Assembly: GCA_031367195.1 (NCBI GenBank)
Contig: JANLPL010000250.1
Location: 1-64,000 of the forward strand
Direction: 5' to 3'
Source: Roseiarcus sp031367195
GTDB lineage: Bacteria > Pseudomonadota > Alphaproteobacteria > Rhizobiales > Beijerinckiaceae
DNA length: 64,000 nt
Shown: positions 8,119 to 16,829 of the stretch, piece by piece
How the letters are laid out: every line of letters starts with the position of its first letter
Position numbering within the stretch: position 1 is the stretch's first letter
Notes under the pieces: generated by a model
Database searches by the model: none
Seen by the model: the letters and a program-made list of their open reading frames with translations, nothing else
What the model was told of the DNA's origin: nothing
Program-made: the position numbers and the translations under genes

Positions 8119-8821
8119 GGCTGCGGCCTTTCGATGTCGCCAGCATGGCGAGGGCGTAAAGCCCGAGTGCAAGGGAGAGAAGCTGGAACACGGTCAGCGG
8201 CCCGACCACCGGCGCATAGGGTTTGAAAAACTCCCACGCGAACCGCTGCACCGCGTACCACAGCACCGCGAGATAGAAGCCGTTGACGATGAACCAACGC
8301 CGGTCGCCAAACACCGCGATCAGATAGAGCGTAAGAAACACCGCCATCGCGCCGCTCTCATAAAGCGGGACCGGGTGGCGCATCACGCCGTCGCCGAAAT
8401 CACGGGCCCACGGTAGGCTCGTAGGCGTTCCATACGTGAAATCGTCGATGCCGGAGAAGAAATAACCCAACCGCCCGACCACGACGCCGATGGCGAGCGG
8501 CCCCGCGAAACGCGCGCCGGTGCGGGCGGTCACGCCGGCGCAACGTTTGTAGATCTCGATCCCGAGCACGCCGCCGAAGATCGCGCCTTCGATCGAGCGC
8601 GAAATCTCCCATCGCCCGCAGGCGATCATATTGAGCGTGCCAAAGAGATAGGCCCCCACGCCCGACGAGGCGGCCAGCGCGGCGTAGTAGCTCGTGCGCT
8701 GCGCGGGGGAGACGGGGAAGTCGATGCGCGCGATCCGGCTCAACACCAACGCGAGCCCCGCCGCGCTGGCCCAGGCCAGCGCGTCGAAACCGGTGTGGAT
8801 GGCGAGATGCTCAGCGTCCAC
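8096..8821 (-). CDS. Lgt-like membrane protein (prolipoprotein diacylglyceryl transferase family)
   Basis: A 241-residue multi-pass membrane protein with the Lgt fold signature. G-R-L-G-Y-F-F-S-G (R117) corresponds to the phosphatidylglycerol-binding G-R-x-G-N-F-x-N-G, and H149-P-V-P-L-Y-E155 to the H-P-x-Q-L-Y-E motif. The H-G-G segment of true Lgt is replaced by I-F-G-G (F82), so a residue considered important for lipoprotein lipidation is absent. This points to a specialised paralogue rather than the housekeeping enzyme. It overlaps the radical SAM gene downstream and the 81-aa gene upstream, so the three are almost certainly co-translated. It may act on the same lipid as the radical SAM enzyme (inference). 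Confidence 0.75.
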   Translation of the reverse strand: MDAEHLAIHTGFDALAWASAAGLALVLSRIARIDFPVSPAQRTSYYAALAASSGVGAYLFGTLNMIACGRWEISRSIEGAIFGGVLGIEIYKRCAGVTARTGARFAGPLAIGVVVGRLGYFFSGIDDFTYGTPTSLPWARDFGDGVMRHPVPLYESGAMAVFLTLYLIAVFGDRRWFIVNGFYLAVLWYAVQRFAWEFFKPYAPVVGPLTVFQLLSLALGLYALAMLATSKGRSHERAVLA

Positions 8822-9056
8822 TTTTTCTCGCCGACCAGATCAGCAGCAGCCCGACGACGCCCAGCGCGATCCCCACCAACCAGATCGCGCCGAATAGGGA
8901 ATCATACATGTGGCCTGGGGAGTACGGTGCGAAAAAATCCTTGACCAAGACCACGACAAGCGGTGAATAGACGAGTGAGCAAGCGCCCGGCAATAAAAGC
9001 AGGACGCCCAGCGCAAGCAGCGCAATGCGCCCGCCCCGGCTCACAGTTTCGTCCAC
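8811..9056 (-). CDS. Small two-helix membrane protein, unknown
   Basis: An 81-residue protein with two predicted transmembrane helices: about residues 11-40 (I-A-L-L-A-L-G-V-L-L-L-L-P-G then a second hydrophobic stretch) and about 55-75 (L-F-G-A-I-W-L-V-G-I-A-L-G). The tail is basic (S-A-R-K-S-G-R). I do not recognise a family. It starts inside the end of the Gfo/Idh/MocA gene and ends 11 bases inside the start of the Lgt-like gene, so it is locked into the same operon and may be an accessory subunit of the Lgt-like protein. Confidence 0.65.
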   Translation of the reverse strand: MDETVSRGGRIALLALGVLLLLPGACSLVYSPLVVVLVKDFFAPYSPGHMYDSLFGAIWLVGIALGVVGLLLIWSARKSGR

Positions 9057-10213
9057 GCCCCGTTCGCCTGCGACGACTTCACCGCCGCCTCGATGAACGC
9101 CATGCCCTTCACGCCGTCGTCAATGGTCGGGAACATCACGCCCTCGGGCGGCTTCGCCCCGGTCCGCGCGGCTTTGATCGCCAGCGCGACGTCGGTGTAG
9201 ATGTTGGCGAAGCCTTCGAGATAACCTTCCGGATGCCCCGCCGGCACGCGCGTCACCCGCGCGTCCGCTGGCCCCGAGCCCGGCCCGCCGCGCGTGAGAA
9301 TTCGGATCGGCTCGCCGAGCGGAGCAAACATCATCTCGTTCGGGTTCGCCTGCACCCAGGTCAGGCTCGCCTTCGTCCCATAGACGCGCACGCGCAGGCC
9401 GTTCTCGTGTCCCGGCGCGACCTGGCTCGCCCATAGGGAGCCGCGCGCGCCATTGGCGTAGCGCAGCATCATCTGCACATTGTCGTCCAACCGACGTTCC
9501 GGCCCAAACGAGGTGAGGTCGGCCGCCAGTTCCGCCACCTCCACCCCGACGATGAAATCGGCGAGATTATAGGCGTGCGTGCCGATGTCGCCGAGCGCGC
9601 CGCCGGCCCCGGAGCGTGCGGGATCGACGCGCCATTCCGCCTGTTTGTTGCCGGCCGTTTCCGGCGAACCGCTGAGCCAGTCCTGCGGATATTCGACCTG
9701 CACCAGCCGGATCTCGCCCAATTCGCCCGCCGCCACCATCGCCCGCGCGCGCCGCACCAGGGGATAGCCGGTGTAATTATGCGTCAGCGCGAAGATGCGG
9801 CCGGATTTATCGACCGCCGCCTTCATCTTCTTCGCCTCTTCGAGCGAGAGCGTCAGCGGCTTGTCGCAGATGACGTGAATCCCCGCCTTCAGGAACGCAT
9901 AGGTCGGCCCGGCATGGACATGGTTGGGCGTGACGATCGCCACCGCCTCGATCCCGTCCGCGCGCGCGGCTTCCGCCTTCGCCATGCTCTCGTAATCCTC
10001 GTAAACCCGTTCGGGATCGAGCCCCAGCGCCTCGCCCGAACGTCTGGCCTTGTCAGGGCTGGCCGAAAGCGCGCCCGCGATGAGATCGTAGTGCCCGTCC
10101 ATTCGCGCCGACAGCCGATGCACCGCGCCGATGAACGCGCCTTCGCCGCCGCCGACCATGCCGAGCCGGATGCGCGCGCTAAAAATGGAATTCGATTGCC
10201 CGCCGACCGCCAT
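9041..10213 (-). CDS. Gfo/Idh/MocA-family NAD(P)-dependent oxidoreductase
   Basis: A 390-residue sugar/inositol-type dehydrogenase. The Rossmann loop is L-G-M-V-G-G-G-E-G-A-F-I-G (about residues 17-29), followed by the family motif C-D-K-P-L-T-L-S (catalytic K in the usual E-K-P position). The C-terminal alpha/beta domain opens with G-G-A-L-G-D-I-G-T-H-A-Y-N-L, containing the substrate-site D and H. The substrate cannot be read from the sequence. It is the first gene of the overlapping four-gene set ending with the radical SAM enzyme, which raises the possibility that it modifies a polar head group or sugar of the same product. The promoter would lie in the 89 bases before the divergent FUSC gene. 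Confidence 0.85.
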   Translation of the reverse strand: MAVGGQSNSIFSARIRLGMVGGGEGAFIGAVHRLSARMDGHYDLIAGALSASPDKARRSGEALGLDPERVYEDYESMAKAEAARADGIEAVAIVTPNHVHAGPTYAFLKAGIHVICDKPLTLSLEEAKKMKAAVDKSGRIFALTHNYTGYPLVRRARAMVAAGELGEIRLVQVEYPQDWLSGSPETAGNKQAEWRVDPARSGAGGALGDIGTHAYNLADFIVGVEVAELAADLTSFGPERRLDDNVQMMLRYANGARGSLWASQVAPGHENGLRVRVYGTKASLTWVQANPNEMMFAPLGEPIRILTRGGPGSGPADARVTRVPAGHPEGYLEGFANIYTDVALAIKAARTGAKPPEGVMFPTIDDGVKGMAFIEAAVKSSQANGAWTKL

Positions 10214-10302
10214 GCGTGTCTCCCTCGGGCGTGGACCCTAAGTCCGGCCGGTCGCGCGAGCAAGCCTTGACCTCGCCCCTGCGCGCGCTAGACCTCGCCG
10301 CC

Positions 10303-12354
10303 ATGCGTCCCTGGACCCGCTCGCCGCAGCTGTTAAAACTGTTCGTTGGCCAGCACGTCGCCAATGGCCTGGGCGTGGCGGCGGGTGTGATGGGCGTCGC
10401 CGTCGTCGCCACCGTCGCGCTCGGCTTTGTCAAGGGTTTTGGCGTCACGCTCGGCGCCATCGCCGCCAGCATCGGCGATTTTCCCGCCCCCTTGCGCGAC
10501 AAGGCCAAGAGCATGAGCGCCGGCTTCGCGCTGGCGCTGGTCGCGGTCGGCCTCGCGCTCGCCTCAGCGCATTGGCTGCCGCTGGAAATCGTCGCCATCG
10601 GCGCGCTCTCTTTCGTCGCCGGCCTCATCACCGGTCTCGGGCGCTGGGCGCTCGCGACTTCGATGCAGATCCTCGTCGCCATGGTGCTGGTGCTCGGCCT
10701 GCCGCCGACGAGCTTGCGCGGCGAATTCGGCCTGCTCGCGCTGATGGCGGCGGGCGGCCTCGCCTATATCGCGATCTCGCTGGTCGTCTCCAGGCTGGTT
10801 GCGGCCAACGACCGGCGCATGATGACGAGCGAATCGTTGCGCGAATTGTCGAGCTACCTGTTCGCCTACGCAGCGCTCGCCGACGCGGACACCGACCTTG
10901 CCGGCGCTTATGGCCGGGTGATCCGCCAGCAGGCCGCCTTTTCCGAGCAATTGCAGGCCGCGCGCGCGCTGCTGCTGGAAAAGCCGCGCGCGACGCCGGA
11001 GCGGCGGCGCCTGGCCGCCTCGATCGGGCTGATGCTGGATGCGCTCGACGCGCTGGTGGCCGCGCAATGCGATCTGCCCGATCTGCGCGGCCTGCCGGCG
11101 GCGGGGGAATGGATGCGCCGCGTCGCCGTCCTGGTGCGCGCCACCGCGCTCGACATCCAGCATTTGAGCCTCGACCTGCTCGCCCATCGCGCGCCCTCCC
11201 TGCCGAAAGACCATCATCTCGCCAGAGATGCGGTGCGCCGCGAGGGTCTGCGGCTGATCGCCGAGGAGGACACGCCGGCCGATGTGCGCGCCGCGGTCGG
11301 GCGCACGCTCGCCCGCTTCGACGCCGCCCGCGCCGCGATTCGTCGGCTGGAGCGGGCGCTCGGCGACACCTCGGAGGCCGAGGCCGCCATCTCCGATGTG
11401 AAGCTCGCCGCGTTCCGGCCCGCTCGCTCGTTCGATCTGCGACTCCTGAAGCCGCATCTGACGCCCGCTTCGCCGGTGTTCCGCTATGCCGCGCGGTTGG
11501 GCTTAGCGATGATGGCGGGCGGCATCGTCGCCGCCGAACTCGGCGGCGAGCGTCACGGCAACTGGGTGCTGCTGACCATCTGCGTCATTTTGCGCGCGGG
11601 TTATGGCTTGACACGACAGCGGCGCGACGACCGCGTGATCGGCACGCTTGTCGGCTGCGTTATTGCTTCCGCTGCCGTCGCCTATGCGCCGACCTGGGGC
11701 TTGCTCGTCGTGCAGGCCGTCGCGCTCGCTGTCGCGCATGGCTTCGCGCGGCTCAACTATCGCCTCTCCTCGATCGGCGCCTCGTTGATGGCCTTGGTCT
11801 CGCTGCATCTGGCCGAGCCCGACTTTCCCTCGCCGATGATCGCGCGGCTCACCGATACGCTGATCGGCGCGGCCATCGCGCATCTCTTCAGCTACGTCCT
11901 GCCGAACTGGGAAATCTCGGAAGCGCCCAAGATCGCGCAACGGCTTAAAGACCGCGCCGCCGCCTTCGCCGATATCGCGCTGCGCCGCGCCGCGCCCGAT
12001 CAGGATTACCGCCTCGCCCGCAAGGATTTCATGGAGGCGCTGGCGGCATTGTCGGATTCCGCCGTCCGCATGAGCGACGAGCCGCGCGCGACGCGGGGCG
12101 GCCTCGACGAACTCAGCGCGATGGTGGTGGCCGCCGGCTTCGCCGCCGCGCATATCTCGGCCGCGCGGCTCGATGCGCTGCAACCCGGCGCCGCCGAGTC
12201 GTTGGAGGCCGAGCGCGCCGCCGCCGGCCCGATGCTGGCCGGAGGCGCCCCGGCCCCGGGATCGCGGTTGGCGGCGAGTCTGGCCGGCTTCGTGGCGGCG
12301 GCCGACGCCTACGAGCAAGCCGCCCGGCGCCACGCCGATTTGCGCAACGCCTGA
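10303..12354 (+). CDS. FUSC-family inner-membrane transporter
   Basis: A 683-residue membrane protein of the FUSC/YccS-YhfK/aromatic-acid exporter type. It has two membrane blocks: about residues 25-165 (long runs such as G-L-G-V-A-A-G-V-M-G-V-A-V-V-A-T-V-A) and about 395-530, the second with the FUSC-like H-G-N-W-V-L-L-T-I-C-V-I-L-R. Each is followed by a cytosolic helical domain rich in A, R, E and D. Such proteins are thought to export small aromatic or organic acids. ATG 10303 is chosen as the start of family-like sequence; an upstream GTG at 10216 in the same frame is possible. It is divergent from the Gfo/Idh/MocA gene and followed after 36 bases by the acyl-CoA dehydrogenase. Confidence 0.75.
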   Translation: MRPWTRSPQLLKLFVGQHVANGLGVAAGVMGVAVVATVALGFVKGFGVTLGAIAASIGDFPAPLRDKAKSMSAGFALALVAVGLALASAHWLPLEIVAIGALSFVAGLITGLGRWALATSMQILVAMVLVLGLPPTSLRGEFGLLALMAAGGLAYIAISLVVSRLVAANDRRMMTSESLRELSSYLFAYAALADADTDLAGAYGRVIRQQAAFSEQLQAARALLLEKPRATPERRRLAASIGLMLDALDALVAAQCDLPDLRGLPAAGEWMRRVAVLVRATALDIQHLSLDLLAHRAPSLPKDHHLARDAVRREGLRLIAEEDTPADVRAAVGRTLARFDAARAAIRRLERALGDTSEAEAAISDVKLAAFRPARSFDLRLLKPHLTPASPVFRYAARLGLAMMAGGIVAAELGGERHGNWVLLTICVILRAGYGLTRQRRDDRVIGTLVGCVIASAAVAYAPTWGLLVVQAVALAVAHGFARLNYRLSSIGASLMALVSLHLAEPDFPSPMIARLTDTLIGAAIAHLFSYVLPNWEISEAPKIAQRLKDRAAAFADIALRRAAPDQDYRLARKDFMEALAALSDSAVRMSDEPRATRGGLDELSAMVVAAGFAAAHISAARLDALQPGAAESLEAERAAAGPMLAGGAPAPGSRLAASLAGFVAAADAYEQAARRHADLRNA

Positions 12355-12390
12355 GGCTCGGCCCATAAAAGCGAAAAGGGAGCTACGCCC

Positions 12391-13554
12391 ATGTCGGTGA
12401 TGTCTTTCGACCGCCCTGAATATCTGCGCGAGGAGGAGATCGTCCTGTTCGGCGATTCCGTGGGCAAATTCTTCGATTCCCACGCTCCCGAGGAGCGCGT
12501 CGCCAGGTGGCGCGCCGACAAGATCGTGGAACGCGAGATGTGGCGCGAGGCGGGCCGCGCCGGCCTGCTGTGTCTCGCGATCCCGGAGGCCTACGGCGGC
12601 GCGGGCGGCGATTACCGGCACGAAGTCGTGCTGATGGAGACGATGGCGCGCAAGGGCGTCGACGGCTTCGGCGCCTCGCTGCATAATTCCATCGTCGCGC
12701 CCTACATCTATCATTACGGCTCGGAGGAGCAGAAGCGGCGCTGGCTGCCGCGCATGGCGTCAGGCGAACTCGTCGGCGCCATCGCGATGAGCGAACCCGG
12801 CGCCGGCTCCGACCTGCAAGGCATTCGCACCAGCGCCAGGCGCGGCGGCAACCAATATGTGATCAACGGCCAAAAGACTTTCATCACCAACGGCCAGACC
12901 GCCAATCTCGTCATCGTCGTCGCCAAGACCGACCCCGCCGCCGGCGCCAGGGGCACCTCGCTGATCGTGGTCGAGACCGACGAGACAGAGGGTTTCGCGC
13001 GCGGGCGAAAGCTCGACAAGGTGGGTCTCGACGCGCAGGACACGTCCGAACTGTTTTTCAACGAAGCCCGCGTGCCGACCTCCAACCTGATCGGCGCCGA
13101 CGAGGGTCAGGGTTTTGTGCAACTGATGCAGCAATTGCCGCAGGAGCGGCTCAACATCGCGGTCGGGGGCATGGCGGTGATCGAGCGCGCCGTGCAACTG
13201 ACCATCGACTACGTGAAGGAACGACAGGCGTTCGGCCGCCGCATCCTCGATTTCCAGAATACGCAATTCGTGCTGGCGGAGTGCAAGACGGAGGCGAATG
13301 TCGGCCGCGTCTTCGTTGATCGGTTGATTGGCCTGCATCTCGAAGGCAAGCTCGACGCGGCGACGGCCTCGATGGCGAAATACTGGGTCACCGACCTTGA
13401 ATGCAAAATCGTCGACCGCTGCCTGCAATTGTTCGGCGGCTACGGCTTCATGAACGAATACCCGATCGGGCGCATGTTCCGGGACACCCGCGTGCAGCGG
13501 ATTTACGGCGGCACGAACGAGATCATGAAGCTGTTGATCGCGAGGACGCTGTAG
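12391..13554 (+). CDS. Acyl-CoA dehydrogenase (LCAD type)
   Basis: A 387-residue FAD enzyme that oxidises acyl-CoA to trans-2-enoyl-CoA. The signatures A-M-S-E-P-G-A-G-S-D-L (about 132-141) and Q-L-F-G-G-Y-G-F-M-N-E-Y-P-I are intact. At the C-terminus the motif is Y-G-G-T-N-E-I: the position that carries the catalytic Glu in short- and medium-chain enzymes is Gly. In LCAD and isovaleryl-CoA type enzymes the base comes from another helix, and E252 in L-P-Q-E-R-L-N-I sits there, so the protein should be active and of the LCAD/IVD-like branch. Purines (AAAAGGGAG) precede the ATG. It ends six bases before the convergent SDR gene. Confidence 0.88.
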   Translation: MSVMSFDRPEYLREEEIVLFGDSVGKFFDSHAPEERVARWRADKIVEREMWREAGRAGLLCLAIPEAYGGAGGDYRHEVVLMETMARKGVDGFGASLHNSIVAPYIYHYGSEEQKRRWLPRMASGELVGAIAMSEPGAGSDLQGIRTSARRGGNQYVINGQKTFITNGQTANLVIVVAKTDPAAGARGTSLIVVETDETEGFARGRKLDKVGLDAQDTSELFFNEARVPTSNLIGADEGQGFVQLMQQLPQERLNIAVGGMAVIERAVQLTIDYVKERQAFGRRILDFQNTQFVLAECKTEANVGRVFVDRLIGLHLEGKLDAATASMAKYWVTDLECKIVDRCLQLFGGYGFMNEYPIGRMFRDTRVQRIYGGTNEIMKLLIARTL

Positions 13555-13560
13555 CTCCGC

Positions 13561-14346
13561 TCACATCCCCTCGCCCCCGTCCACCGTCAGAATCGTCCCC
13601 GTGATGTGTCGCGCGCGGGGGCTGAGCAGGAACAGCACCGCCTCGGCGACATCCTCCGGCGTAGCGATCCGCCGCGCCGGAATGCCCGCCACCATCGCCT
13701 CGCGGTCGAGCCGGCCGGCGGCGAAATCGGCCGCCACGCCCGGCGTCTCGATATGGCCGGGCGCGACGGCGTTGACCCTGACGCCGCGCGGCGTCCATTC
13801 CAGCGCCATCACCTTGGTCAGCATCTCCAGCGCCGCCTTCGAGGCGCCGTAGAGCCCGCATCCCAGCGCCGCCCGCGAGCCGGCGATGCTGGAGATGTTG
13901 ACGATCCCCCCCTGCGCCCCGCGCGCGAACACGGATCGGGCAAAGGCCTGCGCGAGGAACAGCGGCCCCATGGCGTTGGCGCCAAAAATCGCCGCTGCTG
14001 CTTCCGGCGAGACCTCGACCAGCGGGGCAAGCGCGAACTGGGCGGCGTTATTGACGAGCCCGTCGAGCGCCCCGAACCGCGCGCTCGCCTCCTCGACGAT
14101 GCGCCGACAGTCCCCGGGAGAACTGACGTCGGCGCATATCGCCAGCCCCCCCGCCTCGCGCGCGGCGGCCTCGGCCGCTGCCGCATTGCGCCCCACGACC
14201 GCCACCCGCGCTCCTTCGGCCGCAAGCGCGCGCAAGATTCCGCGCCCGAGCCCTTGCGAGCCGCCGGTGACGATAAAGCTCTTGCCGGAAAATTCGGGCC
14301 AGCGGGCCAAGCGCGGCTCCTTCACGCAAACGGGATTGCCGCGCAT
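13561..14346 (-). CDS. Short-chain dehydrogenase/reductase (SDR)
   Basis: A 261-residue classical SDR. The cofactor loop T-G-G-S-Q-G-L-G (about residues 27-34), N-N-A-A at about 98-101, the catalytic Ser in N-I-S-S-I-A-G and the Y-G-A-S-K pair are all present. The C-terminal I-T-G-T-I-L-T-V-D-G-G is typical. The R after V-V-G in A-V-V-G-R-N suggests NADP(H) preference. The substrate is unknown. It faces the acyl-CoA dehydrogenase and is divergent from the MFS gene starting 44 bases away. Confidence 0.85.
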   Translation of the reverse strand: MRGNPVCVKEPRLARWPEFSGKSFIVTGGSQGLGRGILRALAAEGARVAVVGRNAAAAEAAAREAGGLAICADVSSPGDCRRIVEEASARFGALDGLVNNAAQFALAPLVEVSPEAAAAIFGANAMGPLFLAQAFARSVFARGAQGGIVNISSIAGSRAALGCGLYGASKAALEMLTKVMALEWTPRGVRVNAVAPGHIETPGVAADFAAGRLDREAMVAGIPARRIATPEDVAEAVLFLLSPRARHITGTILTVDGGEGM

Positions 14347-14390
14347 TAAAGCGCCGCGCGGACGACTTGGAAAGCGCTCCTCGCGCGCCT

Positions 14391-16091
14391 ATGTCCGCAG
14401 CCATGAGCGACGGGGCGGTGAACACGGGGACGGCGACAGCGGGGCCAGCCGATTGCCCGCGCTCGGCATGGGCGGTGTTCGAAAGCCGGCCCTTCACGCG
14501 GATCTGGGGCGCGACCCAACTTGGCCTCGCCGGCATCGCCATGTCGGACGCCGCCTCCGTCTGGCTGATGACGAGCCTGGACGCCGACCCGCGCTCGGTG
14601 TCGCTGGTGCAGGTCGCCGCCTTCCTGCCGATGTTCCTCCTCACGCTGCCGGCCGGCGCGCTGGTCGATATCGTCGAGCCGCGCCGCTTCCTGCTGGCGC
14701 TGGAGAGCTTTATCACCGCGCTGGTCGTCGTGTTCGCGCTGATGGTGACATTCAATCTGGCGACGGTCGGCTCGCTGCTTACGCTCACCTTTCTGCTCAG
14801 CGCGGCTTGGTCGGTCGCCGCGCCCGCCTGGGCGGCGTTGACGCCCCTGCTGGTGCCGCGCGACGACCTCGAAGGCGCGGCGGCCGCCAACACCATCGGA
14901 TACAGCGCCAGCCGCGCCATCGGCCCCGCGCTCAGCGGCCGGCTGATCGCCTCGCTCGGCGTCGCCGCGCCGTTCTGGGGCTTTGCCCTAGCCAACGCCG
15001 TCAGCTTGGTCGCGCTGCTGATGTGGAAACCCGCGCCGCATCGCCCGCGCGATCTGCCGGCCGAGCGGCTCATCAGCGCGGTGCGCGCCGGCCTGCGCCA
15101 TTCCCTCTACAATCCGCATTTGCGCGCGACTTTGGTGCGCACGCTCGCGGTCTTTCCCTTCGCGGCGGCCTTCCTGGCGCTGCTGCCGCTGGTCGCGCGC
15201 AGCCAGATGACCTCGGGGCCGCAAATCTATGGCCTCCTGCTTGCGACGGCGAGCGTGGGCGCGGCGGCGGGTTCCGTCGTGCGGCCCTATATCAAGATCC
15301 GACTTGGGCCGGACCGCTACGTCGCCGTCGGCACGATCGCGCTGGCGACCGCCTTGACGCTGTTCGGCCTGTGCCACTCGTGGCCGTTCGCCTTCCTGGC
15401 CGCTTTTCTTGCCGGCGCGGGCTGGACCATGGTGCTGGCCAGCCTCAGCCTGTCGGCGCAGATCGCGCTGCCGGATTGGGTGCGCGGGCGCGGACTGGCG
15501 GTGTTCCTCACCACGGTGTTCGGCGCGATTGTGGTCGGAAGCTTCGTCTGGGGCTGGACTGCGGCGCATCTGGGCCTGCCGGCGGCGCATTTCCTCGCCG
15601 CCGCTGGAGCTATCGCCTTCATTCCGCTGACCTGGCGGTGGCGCCTGCAAACCGCCGAGGGCGTCGATCTGTCGCCGTCGATGCACTGGCAGGCGCCGAT
15701 TCTGGCGCACGAGGTGCGGGACGACAGCGGCCCGGTGCTCGTCACCCTGAGCTACAAGCTGGCCGGCGACGACCCCGATCGCTTCCTCGACGCGATCGAG
15801 GAGATCGGCAGGCAGCGGCGGCGCGACGGCGCCTATGCCTGGGGCGTTTTCGCCGATGTCGCGGAGAATAACGTCTATCTCGAAACCTTCCTGATCGGCT
15901 CCTGGCTGGAGGCGCGCTACCTGCGCCAACGCGTCACCAAATCGGACCGCGAGCGGGAGGACCTCGTCAAGTCAATGCTCACCGAGCCGGCGACCCTGAC
16001 GCTGATGCTCGCCTCCGACTCGCCCAAAACAGGGGAAGAGACGCAGCCCGACATCAATTTCTACTTCACCACGTCTGAAACGACCGCCTGA
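14391..16091 (+). CDS. MFS_3-family exporter with soluble C-terminal domain (copy 1)
   Basis: A 566-residue major facilitator protein of the MFS_3 (EntS-like, 'transmembrane secretion effector') type. About 400 residues form the transporter, with the motif-A-like loop G-A-L-V-D-I-V-E-P-R-R between helices 2 and 3 and N-T-I-G-Y-S-A-S-R-A-I-G-P-A in the middle. A roughly 120-residue soluble tail follows (V-L-V-T-L-S-Y, then R-R-R-D-G-A-Y-A-W-G and Y-L-E-T-F-L-I-G-S-W-L-E), which looks like a small antibiotic-monooxygenase-type alpha/beta barrel. ATG 14391 is chosen; TTG 14367 and ATG 14403 are alternatives. A clear paralogue lies at 17545-19185. Its last 26 bases overlap the convergent flavoprotein gene. 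Confidence 0.82.
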   Translation: MSAAMSDGAVNTGTATAGPADCPRSAWAVFESRPFTRIWGATQLGLAGIAMSDAASVWLMTSLDADPRSVSLVQVAAFLPMFLLTLPAGALVDIVEPRRFLLALESFITALVVVFALMVTFNLATVGSLLTLTFLLSAAWSVAAPAWAALTPLLVPRDDLEGAAAANTIGYSASRAIGPALSGRLIASLGVAAPFWGFALANAVSLVALLMWKPAPHRPRDLPAERLISAVRAGLRHSLYNPHLRATLVRTLAVFPFAAAFLALLPLVARSQMTSGPQIYGLLLATASVGAAAGSVVRPYIKIRLGPDRYVAVGTIALATALTLFGLCHSWPFAFLAAFLAGAGWTMVLASLSLSAQIALPDWVRGRGLAVFLTTVFGAIVVGSFVWGWTAAHLGLPAAHFLAAAGAIAFIPLTWRWRLQTAEGVDLSPSMHWQAPILAHEVRDDSGPVLVTLSYKLAGDDPDRFLDAIEEIGRQRRRDGAYAWGVFADVAENNVYLETFLIGSWLEARYLRQRVTKSDREREDLVKSMLTEPATLTLMLASDSPKTGEETQPDINFYFTTSETTA

Positions 16092-16647
16092 CCTTGTCGC
16101 GGAATTCCTCGCGCGTCGCGGCGTCGGCTTTGTCCATGCCATAGGCCGCGAGATAGTCGAGCGGGGCGTCGGGGGCGACTAGCGGATGCAGATTGTGCCG
16201 CACGAACCGGCGCGGCAGGTCGCCGACCCGTTTCGTGCGCTCGCGATCCGCGCCATAGAGCACGACCGCGGCGAGCCGGCGCACATTATGCAGGCGCGGA
16301 TAGAACACGCCTTCCTCGACCTCGAACACGACGCCGCGCAGAAAAACCCGGTCGAAATAGCCTTTGAGAATGGCGGGCGGCCCATCGTGCCAGACCGGAA
16401 ACACGAAGGCCAGCGCCTCCGCCGCCATCAGACTGCGGGCATAATGTTCGACGCCAATGCGGTTGGCCGGAGCCTCGAGATATTTGCGATAAGTCGCGCG
16501 CGGCAAAACCGGGTCGAAGTCTTCCGCGTATAGATCGCAGGCGTCGACGAAATAGCCCCGCCCGACCAGGGTGGCGCAAACCTCGCGATACAGCGCCGAG
16601 GCGAAGCTGTCAGGAGAGGGGTGGGCGTGGACGACGAGCGCGCGCAA
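16066..16647 (-). CDS. NAD(P)H dehydrogenase (quinone)-like flavoprotein
   Basis: A 193-residue flavodoxin-fold protein of the NQO/MdaB/KefF type. The FMN/FAD phosphate loop is V-V-H-A-H-P-S-P-D-S-F at residues 5-15; F-V-F-P-V-W-H-D-G-P-P-A-I-L-K-G-Y-F-D-R-V-F is the standard dimer and flavin-ring segment. It would reduce quinones or similar electrophiles by two electrons. No in-frame ATG is available: the start is a TTG at 16647 preceded by GCGGGAAAA. It is encoded tail-to-tail with, and overlapping, MFS copy 1. Confidence 0.8.
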   Translation of the reverse strand: MRALVVHAHPSPDSFASALYREVCATLVGRGYFVDACDLYAEDFDPVLPRATYRKYLEAPANRIGVEHYARSLMAAEALAFVFPVWHDGPPAILKGYFDRVFLRGVVFEVEEGVFYPRLHNVRRLAAVVLYGADRERTKRVGDLPRRFVRHNLHPLVAPDAPLDYLAAYGMDKADAATREEFRDKVRRSFQTW

Positions 16648-16690
16648 TTTTCCCGCGGGGATGGTTTAGGGGCTGGAAGGATTTATGGCG

Positions 16691-16718
16691 CCAATTCCTT
16701 TAAGCCAATTCCTTTAAG
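16691..16718. repeat. Tandem duplication of a 14-base unit
   Basis: The 14-mer CCAATTCCTTTAAG occurs twice in perfect head-to-tail array (16691-16704 and 16705-16718) in the non-coding stretch between the flavoprotein gene and the methyltransferase gene. It looks like a recent slippage duplication; a regulatory role is possible but unsupported. Confidence 0.85.
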
Positions 16719-16829
16719 CAATCTCATCGGGCGGCGAGGCCGCCGGCCGTTCAAAATCGGCCCGGGATTGCATAACCCTGCGAGAGCCTCCATATCTTTG
16801 CAACGGATGTCAGCCGCGAACGAGCCCCC

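Noticed and set aside
11503..12714. 403-codon minus-strand open frame over the FUSC and acyl-CoA dehydrogenase genes
   Set aside because: It spans two well-supported plus-strand genes and the gap between them and shows no protein-like features.
12391..13554. Acyl-CoA dehydrogenase considered inactive because the C-terminal catalytic Glu is Gly
   Set aside because: LCAD/IVD-type enzymes use a Glu on another helix, and E252 is present at that place.
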